A stretch of 9,618 nt of DNA from an uncultured Ventosimonas sp. (GTDB lineage Bacteria; Pseudomonadota; Gammaproteobacteria; Pseudomonadales; Pseudomonadaceae): the NCBI GenBank assembly GCA_945283395.1, contig CALYQH010000027.1, positions 1-9,618 of the forward strand, in the 5' to 3' direction. Positions 1 through 6,690 of the stretch are shown in pieces. Numbering within the stretch: the first letter of the stretch is position 1; each line of letters starts with the position of its first letter. The notes beneath the pieces are model-generated. The model saw only the letters and a list, made by a program, of their open reading frames with translations. It was not told the origin of the DNA and did not search any database. Position numbers and translations under genes: made by a program.

Positions 1-235
1 ATTCAAAGATATAGTCATACGTAACTTAACTATTAGAGGAGCTATTGAAGGTGACGCTGTGCCTCAGCTTTTAACCCCCAAACTAATAGACTTTTGGCGA
101 CTAGGTAAATTTCCTTTTGATAAATTAGTAAAATTTTATAAACCTGAGGCCATTAAGCAAGCTTTTGCTGACTCAAAATCTGGTAAAGTCATTAAACCAG
201 TCATAGTTTTTGACCAAAATTATCTAGGTAAATAA
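1..235 (+). CDS. Zinc-type (aryl-)alcohol dehydrogenase, C-terminal fragment (5' end outside window)
   Basis: The frame starting at base 2 is open for 77 codons to a TAA at 233-235 and has no start in the window, so this is the 3' end of a longer gene. The residues IRGAIEGDAVPQLLTP, then RLGKFPFDKLVKFY, then the KSGKVIKPVIVF ending match the C-terminal region of zinc-dependent medium-chain alcohol dehydrogenases of the benzyl/aryl-alcohol type (XylB-like), NAD(P)-linked oxidoreductases that interconvert alcohols and aldehydes in the cytoplasm. The catalytic zinc ligands and the Rossmann glycine motif lie upstream of the window, so activity and cofactor cannot be judged. The gene converges on icd, and I see no clear terminator directly after its stop. 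The family call is fairly secure; the substrate is not. Confidence 0.8.
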   Translation, partial: FKDIVIRNLTIRGAIEGDAVPQLLTPKLIDFWRLGKFPFDKLVKFYKPEAIKQAFADSKSGKVIKPVIVFDQNYLGK

Positions 236-741
236 ATATATAACCCTTTCAGAAGGCTATCTATATAATTTATTTTATTAAATCAGATTATATATCCGCA
301 TTTTTAACAGTTAATTATCTATCCTAACCAAAATTAGCCTTTTGTTTAAACTACTTGATGGTATTTTGGGAAAGATTTTATTCTATATTCTAACAAATCA
401 ATAATAAGCCAAAAACATATAATTTAAGCAAACTCGACTATAGCTATAATAATGATAGTGTATTATTCATTTCTACAAACAAGCCTGAAAATAGCATCTT
501 AAGTTATGACATGCCTAATAATACTATCAACATACGTTGCTATCTTGACGACTACATGCTGCTATATGCCATGACTTAAATTATTTCTTATTCAACAATT
601 GTTGGCTAACAGTTGTTAGTTAACTTGATGGACCTATATTGTCTCTAAAATAGAACATAAGTCCATCAATTCTTTTAGAATATACTATCTAACTTTGAAG
701 GCTGTTGATAGCAAATTGTATGCTTATAAAATAATCTTCAA
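236..741. other. 506-nt convergent intergenic gap with no convincing gene
   Basis: This very AT-rich stretch separates two convergent genes. The longest notable open stretch is on + from 394 to a TAA at 577-579, about 61 codons, but it has no start codon at its 5' end and no ribosome binding site. Its first internal ATG is at 511. The predicted peptide is Asn/Ile/Tyr-rich and I recognise no family. At this base composition an open stretch of that length is expected by chance fairly often. Near the right end are stacked palindromes: a perfect 12-bp one at 593-604 (CAACAATTGTTG), a 6-bp stem with a 2-nt loop at 606-619, an 8-bp palindrome at 618-625, and the hairpin at 625-669. It may be decayed sequence plus the 3' regions of the two flanking genes. 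Confidence 0.5.
625..669. terminator. Possible stem-loop between convergent genes (weak terminator candidate)
   Basis: TTGATGGAC at 625-633 and GTCCATCAA at 661-669 are perfect 9-bp inverted repeats separated by 27 nt. On + the stem is followed by ATTCTTTTAG, which is only mildly T-rich; on - it is followed by a mixed sequence. It lies 73-117 nt beyond the icd stop. The long loop and lack of a real T-run make it an atypical intrinsic terminator, so this is a structural observation with a tentative role. Confidence 0.3.
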
Positions 742-1992
742 TTACATATGAGAAATAATAGCTTCACCAAATTGAGAACAAGAAAGCAATTTAGCTCCTT
801 GCATTAACCGCTCAAAATCATAAGTAACTGTTTTTGCAGCAATCGCACCATCAATACCTTTAATAATAAGATCAGCAGCTTCTATCCAGCCAATGTGGCG
901 CAACATCATTTCACCTGAAAGAATAATGGAACCTGGATTTACCTTGTCCTGTCCAGCATACTTAGGAGCAGTACCATGAGTAGCTTCAAACATAGCTACA
1001 GAATCTGAAAGATTTGCTCCAGGGGCAATACCAATACCTCCTACTTCGGCGGCTAATGCGTCAGAAATATAATCACCATTTAAGTTTAGAGTTGCTATCA
1101 CATCATATTCAGCTGGCCGCAATAAAATTTGCTGTAACATAGCATCTGCAATCATATCTTTAATAATGATTTTCTTGCCTGTCTTTGGATTGTTAATTTG
1201 CATCCAAGGGCCACCATCTAGTAATTGAGCACCAAACTCCTTAGTTGCAACTTCATAACCCCAATCTTTGAAAGCACCTTCAGTGAACTTCATAATGTTA
1301 CCCTTATGGACAAACGTTAAAGAGTCACGATCATTATTAATAGTATACTCAATAGCTTTACGAACTAGACGTTTAGTACCTTCTTCAGATACAGGTTTAA
1401 TACCTATGCCACAATGTTCAGGAAAACGGATCTTTTTTACACCCATTTCTTTTGTTAAGAATTCTATTACTTTCTTAGCTTCGGCTGAGTCGGCTTTCCA
1501 TTCGACACCTGCATAAATATCTTCCGAATTTTCACGAAAAATCACCATATCAACTAATTCGGGTGCTTTTACAGGACTAGGTACACCTTTGAACCAACGA
1601 ACAGGGCGTAAACAAACATAAAGATCTAACTGTTGACGTAATGCTACATTTAAAGAACGAATCCCACCTCCTACTGGTGTAGTTAAAGGACCTTTGATAG
1701 ACACCACATAGTCGCGAACTGCAGCTAAAGTTTCATCAGGAAGCCAAGTATCTTTGTCATAAACATGAGTAGCTTTTTCACCAGCATAAACTTCCATCCA
1801 TTCAATTTGTCGTTTGCTTGCATAAGCCTTTTTAACAGCAGCATCTACAACTTTGAGCATAACAGGGCTAATATCAACCCCTATACCATCACCTTCAATA
1901 AAAGGAATAATAGGACTATCAGGTACATTGAGAGAAAAATCTTTATTAATAGTTATCTTTTGGCCATTGGCTGGAACTTTGATTTTAGACAT
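742..1992 (-). CDS. icd: NADP-dependent isocitrate dehydrogenase
   Basis: This cytoplasmic TCA-cycle enzyme oxidatively decarboxylates isocitrate to 2-oxoglutarate, producing NADPH. The 416-residue product has the same length as E. coli Icd and aligns without visible gaps. Substrate-site residues fall at the E. coli positions: Ser113, Asn115, Arg119, Arg129, Arg153, Tyr160, Lys230, and the metal-binding Asp283, Asp307 and Asp311. Lys344, Tyr345, Val351, Tyr391 and Arg395, which select NADP over NAD, are all present. Ser113 in GGIRSLNV is the site phosphorylated by AceK in enteric bacteria, so that control is possible if aceK exists elsewhere. A GGAG Shine-Dalgarno (complement of 2000-2003) precedes the ATG by 7 nt and fixes the start. 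It is divergent from nudJ, as in Pseudomonas-type neighbourhoods. I see nothing unusual in the protein. Confidence 0.98.
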   Translation of the reverse strand: MSKIKVPANGQKITINKDFSLNVPDSPIIPFIEGDGIGVDISPVMLKVVDAAVKKAYASKRQIEWMEVYAGEKATHVYDKDTWLPDETLAAVRDYVVSIKGPLTTPVGGGIRSLNVALRQQLDLYVCLRPVRWFKGVPSPVKAPELVDMVIFRENSEDIYAGVEWKADSAEAKKVIEFLTKEMGVKKIRFPEHCGIGIKPVSEEGTKRLVRKAIEYTINNDRDSLTFVHKGNIMKFTEGAFKDWGYEVATKEFGAQLLDGGPWMQINNPKTGKKIIIKDMIADAMLQQILLRPAEYDVIATLNLNGDYISDALAAEVGGIGIAPGANLSDSVAMFEATHGTAPKYAGQDKVNPGSIILSGEMMLRHIGWIEAADLIIKGIDGAIAAKTVTYDFERLMQGAKLLSCSQFGEAIISHM

Positions 1993-2199
1993 TACTAAAC
2001 TCCGTTGTTTTATTATGTATGAATAAGATGCATGAAATTACAGACAATTTCTTTATAAAAAAATTCTATTTACAAAATTAGCCATCAATGCTCAAATTAG
2101 TAACTAATTTTATCGTTCCTACCTAGAATGTCATGCATTGTATGATTTAAACTGTAGACTAATGATTATATCATCTAAATAACTTTCAGTGAGGAAATT
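1993..2199. promoter_or_regulatory. Divergent icd / nudJ intergenic region with an internal hairpin
   Basis: This 207-nt spacer must carry the promoters for icd (leftward) and the nudJ-mnmA-hflD operon (rightward). The ribosome binding sites are clear: GGAG for icd on - (2000-2003) and GTGAGGA just upstream of the nudJ ATG. I could not assign confident -35/-10 pairs to either gene. Near the middle, AAATTAG (2094-2100) and CTAATTT (2104-2110) form a perfect 7-bp inverted repeat around TAA. It could be an operator shared by both directions, or simply an AT-rich palindrome. Confidence 0.5.
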
Positions 2200-2637
2200 A
2201 TGCGCTTTCTCCCCCATGTAACAGTCGCTACCATAGTAGAAGACCAGGGGCGTTTTCTAATGGTTGAAGAAATTAAACAAAATCGCCATGTAATCAATCA
2301 ACCCGCTGGCCACTTAGAACCTAACGAAACCCTTCTAGCGGCGGCCTTAAGAGAAACTCTTGAAGAAACGGCTTGGCAGGTAGAATTGACAGGGGTAGTA
2401 GGGATATATTTATTTACTGGTGATAATGGTATTAATTATCAACGCATTTGCTTTGCTGCTAAGCCTATTCAACATTTTCCACAAAGAACTTTGGATGAAG
2501 GTATTGTACAAGCTTTATGGCTAACTAGAGAACAATTACTAACAGAACAGCAAAAATGGCGCCATATGATAATAATGACTTGCATTAATGATTACTTATC
2601 AGATCATATTTATCCATTATCCCTTATTCATTGTTAA
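2200..2637 (+). CDS. nudJ: NudJ-type Nudix hydrolase (phosphatase)
   Basis: This is a small cytoplasmic Nudix hydrolase. The E. coli NudJ (YmfB) orthologue removes phosphate from nucleoside tri- and diphosphates and from the thiamine precursor HMP-PP. The 145-residue protein starts MRFLPHVTVA, close to the family start, and carries the Nudix box at residues 37-59: Gly37, Glu43, Arg51-Glu52, Glu55-Glu56, with the usual NQPAGHLE lead-in. The glycine normally after EEx is Ala58 (EETAW), a form I recall from Pseudomonas homologues, so it is probably a lineage trait and not damage. The metal-binding glutamates are intact. A good GTGAGGA ribosome binding site supports the ATG. It lies 44 nt before mnmA in the conserved nudJ-mnmA-hflD order; rluE, which separates nudJ from icd in enterics, is absent. 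Exact substrate is inferred from orthology. Confidence 0.9.
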   Translation: MRFLPHVTVATIVEDQGRFLMVEEIKQNRHVINQPAGHLEPNETLLAAALRETLEETAWQVELTGVVGIYLFTGDNGINYQRICFAAKPIQHFPQRTLDEGIVQALWLTREQLLTEQQKWRHMIIMTCINDYLSDHIYPLSLIHC

Positions 2638-2642
2638 ATTTC

Positions 2643-2672
2643 TGTTAAAATACTCATTTTTAGCTGTATAAC
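2643..2672 (+). promoter_or_regulatory. Possible internal promoters before mnmA
   Basis: Two overlapping candidates sit in the nudJ-mnmA spacer. An extended -10, TGT followed by TAAAAT (2643-2651), would start a transcript near 2658. A second -10-like TATAAC (2667-2672), with a weak TTAAAA 16 nt upstream (2645-2650), would start transcription only a few bases before the mnmA ATG. Both are pattern matches in AT-rich DNA and may be fortuitous. Confidence 0.3.
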
Positions 2673-2681
2673 TAATATATT

Positions 2682-3815
2682 ATGAAATACGATTTTACAA
2701 ATACCCGTGTAATGGTCGGCATGTCTGGTGGTGTTGACTCTTCGGTTTCAGCTCTTTTACTTAAGCAACAAGGTTACCAAGTAGAAGGACTATTTATGAA
2801 AAATTGGGAAGAGGATGATGGAACAGAGTATTGTACAGCTAAGCAAGATCTAGCCGATGCCCAGGCCGTATGTGATAAACTAAAAATCAAACTACATACT
2901 GCCAATTTTGCGGCCCAATATTGGGATAATGTATTTGAACATTTTCTAGCAGAGTATAAAGCAGGTCGCACCCCGAATCCCGATATACTTTGCAATAGAG
3001 AAATTAAGTTTAAAGCCTTTTTAGATTATGCTCTAATGTTAGGTGCTGATTTAATAGCTACAGGACATTATGTCAGGCGTCGAGATGAGCATGCACAAAC
3101 TTTACTATTGAAAGGACTAGATCCTAATAAAGATCAGAGCTATTTTCTTCATGCGGTAGCAGGTAAGCAACTAGCTAAAAGTTTATTTCCGGTCGGGGAA
3201 TTAACAAAGCCCCAAGTTAGAGCTATAGCCAATCAATATAATTTAGCTACTGCTAAAAAGAAAGATTCTACAGGCATCTGCTTTATAGGTGAAAGGCGCT
3301 TTACTGACTTTTTGAAGCAATATTTACCTGCTCAGCCTGGTAATATTGAGACTATTAGTGGTGAGGTAATAGGCCAACATCATGGTCTTATGTACCATAC
3401 CATAGGCCAAAGACAAGGATTGGGTATAGGGGGGTTAAAAAATGCCTCTGAAGAGGCTTGGTATGTAATAGCTAAGGATTTACAGCGCAATGTTTTAATC
3501 ATAGGTCAGGGTAATAATAACCCCTATTTATTTGCCAATGCTCTAACCTGTCAAGACATTTATTGGGTTAATCCTATTAACCTTAGCAACCCCTTACAAT
3601 TAACAGCTAAAGTAAGATACCGGCAGGCTGACCAAGTTTGTACTTTAACTCAAACAATGACAGGCTATCATATAAGTTTCGCTGAACCGCAACGTGCGGT
3701 GACGCCTGGCCAATCAGTAGTACTCTATCTAGGAGAAATCTGCCTAGGAGGAGGAATCATTAAAACCGTAGATCCAGCTCCATTAACACTTATCAAAGAA
3801 CAACGCCATGACTAG
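2682..3815 (+). CDS. mnmA: tRNA-specific 2-thiouridylase MnmA
   Basis: MnmA activates U34 of tRNAs for Lys, Glu and Gln with ATP and inserts sulfur delivered by the Tus relay, giving the s2U part of mnm5s2U needed for accurate decoding. The 377-residue protein (E. coli 368) has the PP-loop GMSGGVDS at residues 13-20, the NPDILC motif with Asp101 and catalytic Cys104, and the persulfide-receiving Cys200 in [10 protein letters not shown]. The C-terminal beta-barrel part follows, with YRQADQVC and TPGQSVVLY. All key residues are intact. The start at MKYDF gives the normal N-terminal length, but no Shine-Dalgarno is visible before this ATG; the upstream bases are ACTAATATATT. Its stop overlaps the hflD start by 8 nt, so the two are probably translationally coupled. 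Confidence 0.97.
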   Translation: MKYDFTNTRVMVGMSGGVDSSVSALLLKQQGYQVEGLFMKNWEEDDGTEYCTAKQDLADAQAVCDKLKIKLHTANFAAQYWDNVFEHFLAEYKAGRTPNPDILCNREIKFKAFLDYALMLGADLIATGHYVRRRDEHAQTLLLKGLDPNKDQSYFLHAVAGKQLAKSLFPVGELTKPQVRAIANQYNLATAKKKDSTGICFIGERRFTDFLKQYLPAQPGNIETISGEVIGQHHGLMYHTIGQRQGLGIGGLKNASEEAWYVIAKDLQRNVLIIGQGNNNPYLFANALTCQDIYWVNPINLSNPLQLTAKVRYRQADQVCTLTQTMTGYHISFAEPQRAVTPGQSVVLYLGEICLGGGIIKTVDPAPLTLIKEQRHD

Positions 3816-4425
3816 ACAACATGAACAACTCATTGCCTTAGCAGGTGTATTCACGGCTTCCATACAGGTAGATAAATTAGCTAAAATAGGTCAAATAGAC
3901 GGACCTGTTGTAGAATGTTTAATCAACAGTATATTAAATACAAATCCACAAAGCACTTTAGAAATTTATAATTATAACGATATTGAGCTGTTTGCTGGTT
4001 ATCAATTTTTAGCTAAGTTTCTAGCACGTAATACCAGTATTTCTCGAGAAGTATTGCGCTATGGCTTATCGTTACTTATGCTCGAACGTAAACTTAGTCA
4101 CAATAAGAATATGCTAACTACTGTAGCTAAACGTTTGGAACAAATTAAAGATAAAGTTAGGCATTTTGGGATTCTGCATGATAATGTAATAGCCGCTTGT
4201 GGCAGTTTATATGAAGATACTATTAGCACTTTCAATCGACGAATAAAAGTTATGGGAGATATTACTTATTTGCAACAACCTAGTGCTGCTGCTCAAATTC
4301 GCACATTGTTATTAACCGGAATTAGATCAGCTATGCTTTGGTATCAATTAGGTGGAAGACGTTGGCAGTTAATCTTTAAGCGAAAAAAACTGTTAGCAGA
4401 TATATTACAACGATTAAATCATTAA
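3808..4425 (+). CDS. hflD: HflD, high-frequency-lysogenization protein homologue
   Basis: This is a helical, membrane-associated protein of the HflD (YcfC) family. In E. coli it binds phage lambda CII and affects lysogenization; its housekeeping role is unclear. The 205-residue product (E. coli 213) shows family signatures: LIALAGVF near the N-terminus, [14 protein letters not shown] at about 84-97, and [16 protein letters not shown] at 168-183 followed by a basic QLIFKRKKL segment. No signal peptide is visible. The ATG at 3808 overlaps the last 8 nt of mnmA and has only a poor ribosome binding site, which fits coupling to mnmA translation. In enterics and pseudomonads purB usually follows; here a 55-nt spacer leads to the opposing norR, so the usual neighbourhood is broken at this point. 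No clear terminator is seen in that spacer. Confidence 0.93.
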   Translation: MTRQHEQLIALAGVFTASIQVDKLAKIGQIDGPVVECLINSILNTNPQSTLEIYNYNDIELFAGYQFLAKFLARNTSISREVLRYGLSLLMLERKLSHNKNMLTTVAKRLEQIKDKVRHFGILHDNVIAACGSLYEDTISTFNRRIKVMGDITYLQQPSAAAQIRTLLLTGIRSAMLWYQLGGRRWQLIFKRKKLLADILQRLNH

Positions 4426-4480
4426 TTTTTGAGTATCCATATCCCTAAAACTCTATTGCCTACATTACTCACAATTGAAA

Positions 4481-6040
4481 TTAACTCCTTAGATTAAGGC
4501 GTTTCAATAATCTCGCCAAATTGGCTCTATTAACGCCTAATTCCCGCGCAGTTGCTGATAAATTACCGCCATGGACTTCTAATCTTTCGCTAATATAATG
4601 TCTTAAAAAATCATCTTGTATTGTTCGCAAATCTTTATTAATTGTTTTGATAGCTTGATTAGAATGGGTTATTTTCAGCTTACTGAACTGGTCAACCAAT
4701 TGTAAATCTTCACTCATAATGGATAAGATAATTTGTTTATTATCCATTAGTACTTTACTTAATGCTTGTAATGATGCACGAGCAATCACATGTTCTAACT
4801 CTCGCACATTGCCAGGCCATGAATAGGCTAATAAACAAGCTTGTGCAGATGGTTCCAAACGTAATGCTCTTAATCCTAAACGAGAACGATTTTGCTCTAT
4901 AAAAAAACCTGCCAGTAATAAAATATCATTACCTCTATCTCTTAGAGGAGGCACCAACATAGGATAAACACTTAATCTATGATATAAATCAGCACGGAAA
5001 CGGCCTTCCTTAACTTCTTTAGCCAAATCTCTATTAGTAGCAGCAATAATTCTTACATCTACATGTAAATCAGTATCGGCTCCTATACGTTGTAATTGGC
5101 CATTTTGTAATACCCGTAATAACTTGGCTTGAGCATGCAAAGGTAGCTCTCCTACCTCATCTAAAAATAATGTTCCTTTATGGGCTTGCTCAAATTTGCC
5201 TGCCCTATCACTGATAGCGCCTGAAAACGCTCCCCGCACATGACCAAATAATTCACTTTCCATTAAATTTTCAGGCAAGGCTGCACAATTGACAGACACC
5301 AATGGTCGCTGATTTCTTTTAGAAGCATTATGAATTGCATGAGCTACTAATTCTTTACCTACCCCAGTTTCACCACTAATTAGAACTGTCAAATCACTAG
5401 TAGCTACTAGCTCGACCTCTTTCTTCAATTTTAAGAAAGGTTCACTTTGTCCTATCCAAGACTCTGTAGGACTATTGATAGCTAAACGATAAGATTCTGC
5501 TCTATCACACTCTTGTTTGGCTTGAAATGTTAATGCTTCAATACGCTCGGCTACATTCACTGTAGCAACAGTTAAACTTGCTAATAATGTAAGTAAATCT
5601 GCATCTAGCTGGTCAAAACGACCAGCCTCTAAAGCATCTAAAGTTAATAATCCCCATCTTTTACCATGATGGAATAGAGTACACCCCATGCAGTCATGTA
5701 CTTCCAAATGCTCTGCAATGACACCATTCACTAAACCATCGTAAGGATCAGCTAGTGGGCTATTACTAGGAAAACGTATAGGTTTATCTGAATTTAAAAA
5801 AATTTGAAAACGAGGATGGTCACTAATAACAAAACGTCTACCTAAGGTGTCTTCAGATAAACCAGTCACAGCTAATGGAATTAAATAATCTCCATTCAAA
5901 CGAAGCAAAGCAACAGCATCACCATTTACTAACTGACTAATGGTAGTTAGTAATCTATGATAACGTTTGCTAGTAGGCATTTCTAAAGAAAGATCATCTA
6001 CTAACGAACTTATCGTGTTAAGCCATGATGAAGTTGTCAT
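4481..6040 (-). CDS. norR: Nitric-oxide-responsive sigma54 transcriptional activator NorR
   Basis: NorR senses NO through a mononuclear non-haem iron in its N-terminal GAF domain and then remodels sigma54-RNA polymerase to switch on NO detoxification genes (norVW in E. coli, fhp in Pseudomonas). The 519-residue protein shows GAF (about 20-170), AAA+ (about 195-425) and a Fis-type helix-turn-helix (about 493-515). GAF residues matching the E. coli iron site are present: Arg77 in HPR, Asp98 and Asp101 in DPYDG, Cys117, and Asp135 in TLD. Walker A is GETGVGKE (223-230) and Walker B is LFLDE (291-295). The sigma54-contact loop reads GAFSGA (270-275) instead of GAFTGA. No clear Shine-Dalgarno precedes the ATG, but the N-terminal length suits the family. 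No target gene lies beside it in this window. Confidence 0.95.
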   Translation of the reverse strand: MTTSSWLNTISSLVDDLSLEMPTSKRYHRLLTTISQLVNGDAVALLRLNGDYLIPLAVTGLSEDTLGRRFVISDHPRFQIFLNSDKPIRFPSNSPLADPYDGLVNGVIAEHLEVHDCMGCTLFHHGKRWGLLTLDALEAGRFDQLDADLLTLLASLTVATVNVAERIEALTFQAKQECDRAESYRLAINSPTESWIGQSEPFLKLKKEVELVATSDLTVLISGETGVGKELVAHAIHNASKRNQRPLVSVNCAALPENLMESELFGHVRGAFSGAISDRAGKFEQAHKGTLFLDEVGELPLHAQAKLLRVLQNGQLQRIGADTDLHVDVRIIAATNRDLAKEVKEGRFRADLYHRLSVYPMLVPPLRDRGNDILLLAGFFIEQNRSRLGLRALRLEPSAQACLLAYSWPGNVRELEHVIARASLQALSKVLMDNKQIILSIMSEDLQLVDQFSKLKITHSNQAIKTINKDLRTIQDDFLRHYISERLEVHGGNLSATARELGVNRANLARLLKRLNLRS

Positions 6041-6071
6041 AATTAATTTTTAGTCTTTTTGATATATTAAA

Positions 6072-6080
6072 ATTGTAGCA
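6072..6080 (-). promoter_or_regulatory. Candidate extended -10 promoter of norR
   Basis: Read on -, TGC (6080-6078) directly precedes TACAAT (6077-6072), an extended -10 with five of six consensus bases. It would start transcription near 6065, giving a leader of roughly 25 nt. No good -35 lies 16-18 nt upstream, as is common for extended -10 promoters. This is a pattern match only. Confidence 0.45.
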
Positions 6081-6509
6081 TAATGATGCATATTCAATTA
6101 TTAATTACCAAATTAATATGCTATTTACTTTAGATAACTAATGTAACTTCTTTTATGTTAGCAATTGATTACCAATATCAACCAATCAAACTTTGTTTAT
6201 TTAGTCTAAGAACAATTTTTAGTTTACATCTTGTTCAAATAAAAATAACAGCGAGGTAAATAATTATCTAGTGACTCTACTCAAAAAAGGAAATATTACA
6301 TATATTTTAGTAGATAATAGAAAGGGTCAACTGGCCCATTTGCTATAAATTTAGATTATATAGGAAGCAAATATTTAATAAATTTTTTAACAATATAACT
6401 AATAATGCACAGCGAACTATAGTAACTTATAAACTTCCTATGGAGTCAGGAATCACTTTAAGCCATTTAAAGATGTAGAAAAATTAATAATGAAGCCATT
6501 ATCAGCTAA

Positions 6510-6647
6510 TCTTTGCCTGATAACAAGTTTACAGCTCTACATTTTATAGATAATCTGAATTTTCACGAGAAATGTTTCATACAATTGTATGAAGGCTTGC
6601 TAAAGCAGCTTAAGCTCTTTGATACAACAACGCTATCTGCCAACTAA
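6510..6647 (+). pseudogene. Possible remnant of an IS5-type transposase
   Basis: This 45-codon open stretch on + begins after an in-frame stop and ends at TAA 6645-6647. Its translation has LPD at residues 3-5, then a Phe/Leu-patterned helix, then KLFDTTTLSA at 35-44. In IS5-family transposases the segment LPD-x2-T...F...L...LF...L precedes the first catalytic aspartate in a motif like TLVDATIISAP, and the spacing here is similar. No second or third catalytic residue, start codon or intact frame is present, and flanking frames do not extend the match. The resemblance is by eye over a short, low-complexity stretch and could be chance. Confidence 0.25.
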
Positions 6648-6663
6648 TAGATGCCTTCATACA
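6576..6663. repeat. 18-bp perfect palindrome plus 11-bp inverted repeat
   Basis: TTCATACAATTGTATGAA at 6576-6593 is a perfect 18-bp palindrome. Its right arm continues as TGTATGAAGGC (6586-6596), which is repeated inverted as GCCTTCATACA at 6653-6663, 56 nt downstream. The octamer TTCATACA therefore occurs three times in under 90 bp, in alternating orientation. An AGCTTAAGCT palindrome (6607-6616) lies inside the loop. The block sits 28-115 nt beyond the porin stop, so it would be transcribed as 3' UTR structure of that gene. There is no T-run, so it is not a standard terminator. It might be the end of a small element, a protein-binding site or an mRNA-stabilising hairpin. Confidence 0.6.
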
Positions 6664-6690
6664 CTTTATAGCTTTTATCAAACCTAAATT

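Larger units (their letters stand above)
6081..6690. other. About 600-nt gap upstream of norR with only short broken frames
   Basis: Between the norR promoter and the porin stop codon no open frame exceeds about 55 codons on either strand, and none has both a start and a ribosome binding site in place. Short uninterrupted stretches on + run at about 6225-6348 (ending QLAHLL), about 6315-6477 (ending GITLSHLKM) and 6510-6647. They sit in different frames, which suggests a decayed gene or genes, but no stretch is identified with confidence. I found no remnant of fhp/hmp, norV or ytfE, and no sigma54 promoter with correct GG-N10-GC spacing. The right-hand end holds a strong palindrome and inverted repeat. 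Confidence 0.5.

Noticed and set aside
1268..1516. Open frame on + antisense to icd (82 codons)
   Set aside because: It lies wholly inside icd, a strongly conserved gene, and has no recognisable protein features.
1765..1998. Open frame on + antisense to the 5' part of icd
   Set aside because: It mirrors icd codons, and its product is low-complexity with no family resemblance.
2774..2995. Open frame on - antisense to mnmA
   Set aside because: It overlaps the catalytic part of mnmA and is explained by antisense codon bias.
4430..4471. TGAGTA/TACTCA inverted repeat between hflD and norR as a terminator
   Set aside because: The 6-bp stem encloses a 30-nt loop and has no T-run, so it is too weak to call.
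6332..6343. Possible sigma54 promoter TGGCCCATTTGC upstream of norR
   Set aside because: GG and GC are separated by only 7 bases, whereas -24/-12 promoters need about 10, and no gene follows in that direction.
6645..6660. Short minus-strand frame starting MKASI, echoing an IS5 C-terminal motif
   Set aside because: It stops after 16 codons, the match does not extend beyond five residues, and it runs opposite to the other IS5-like stretch.
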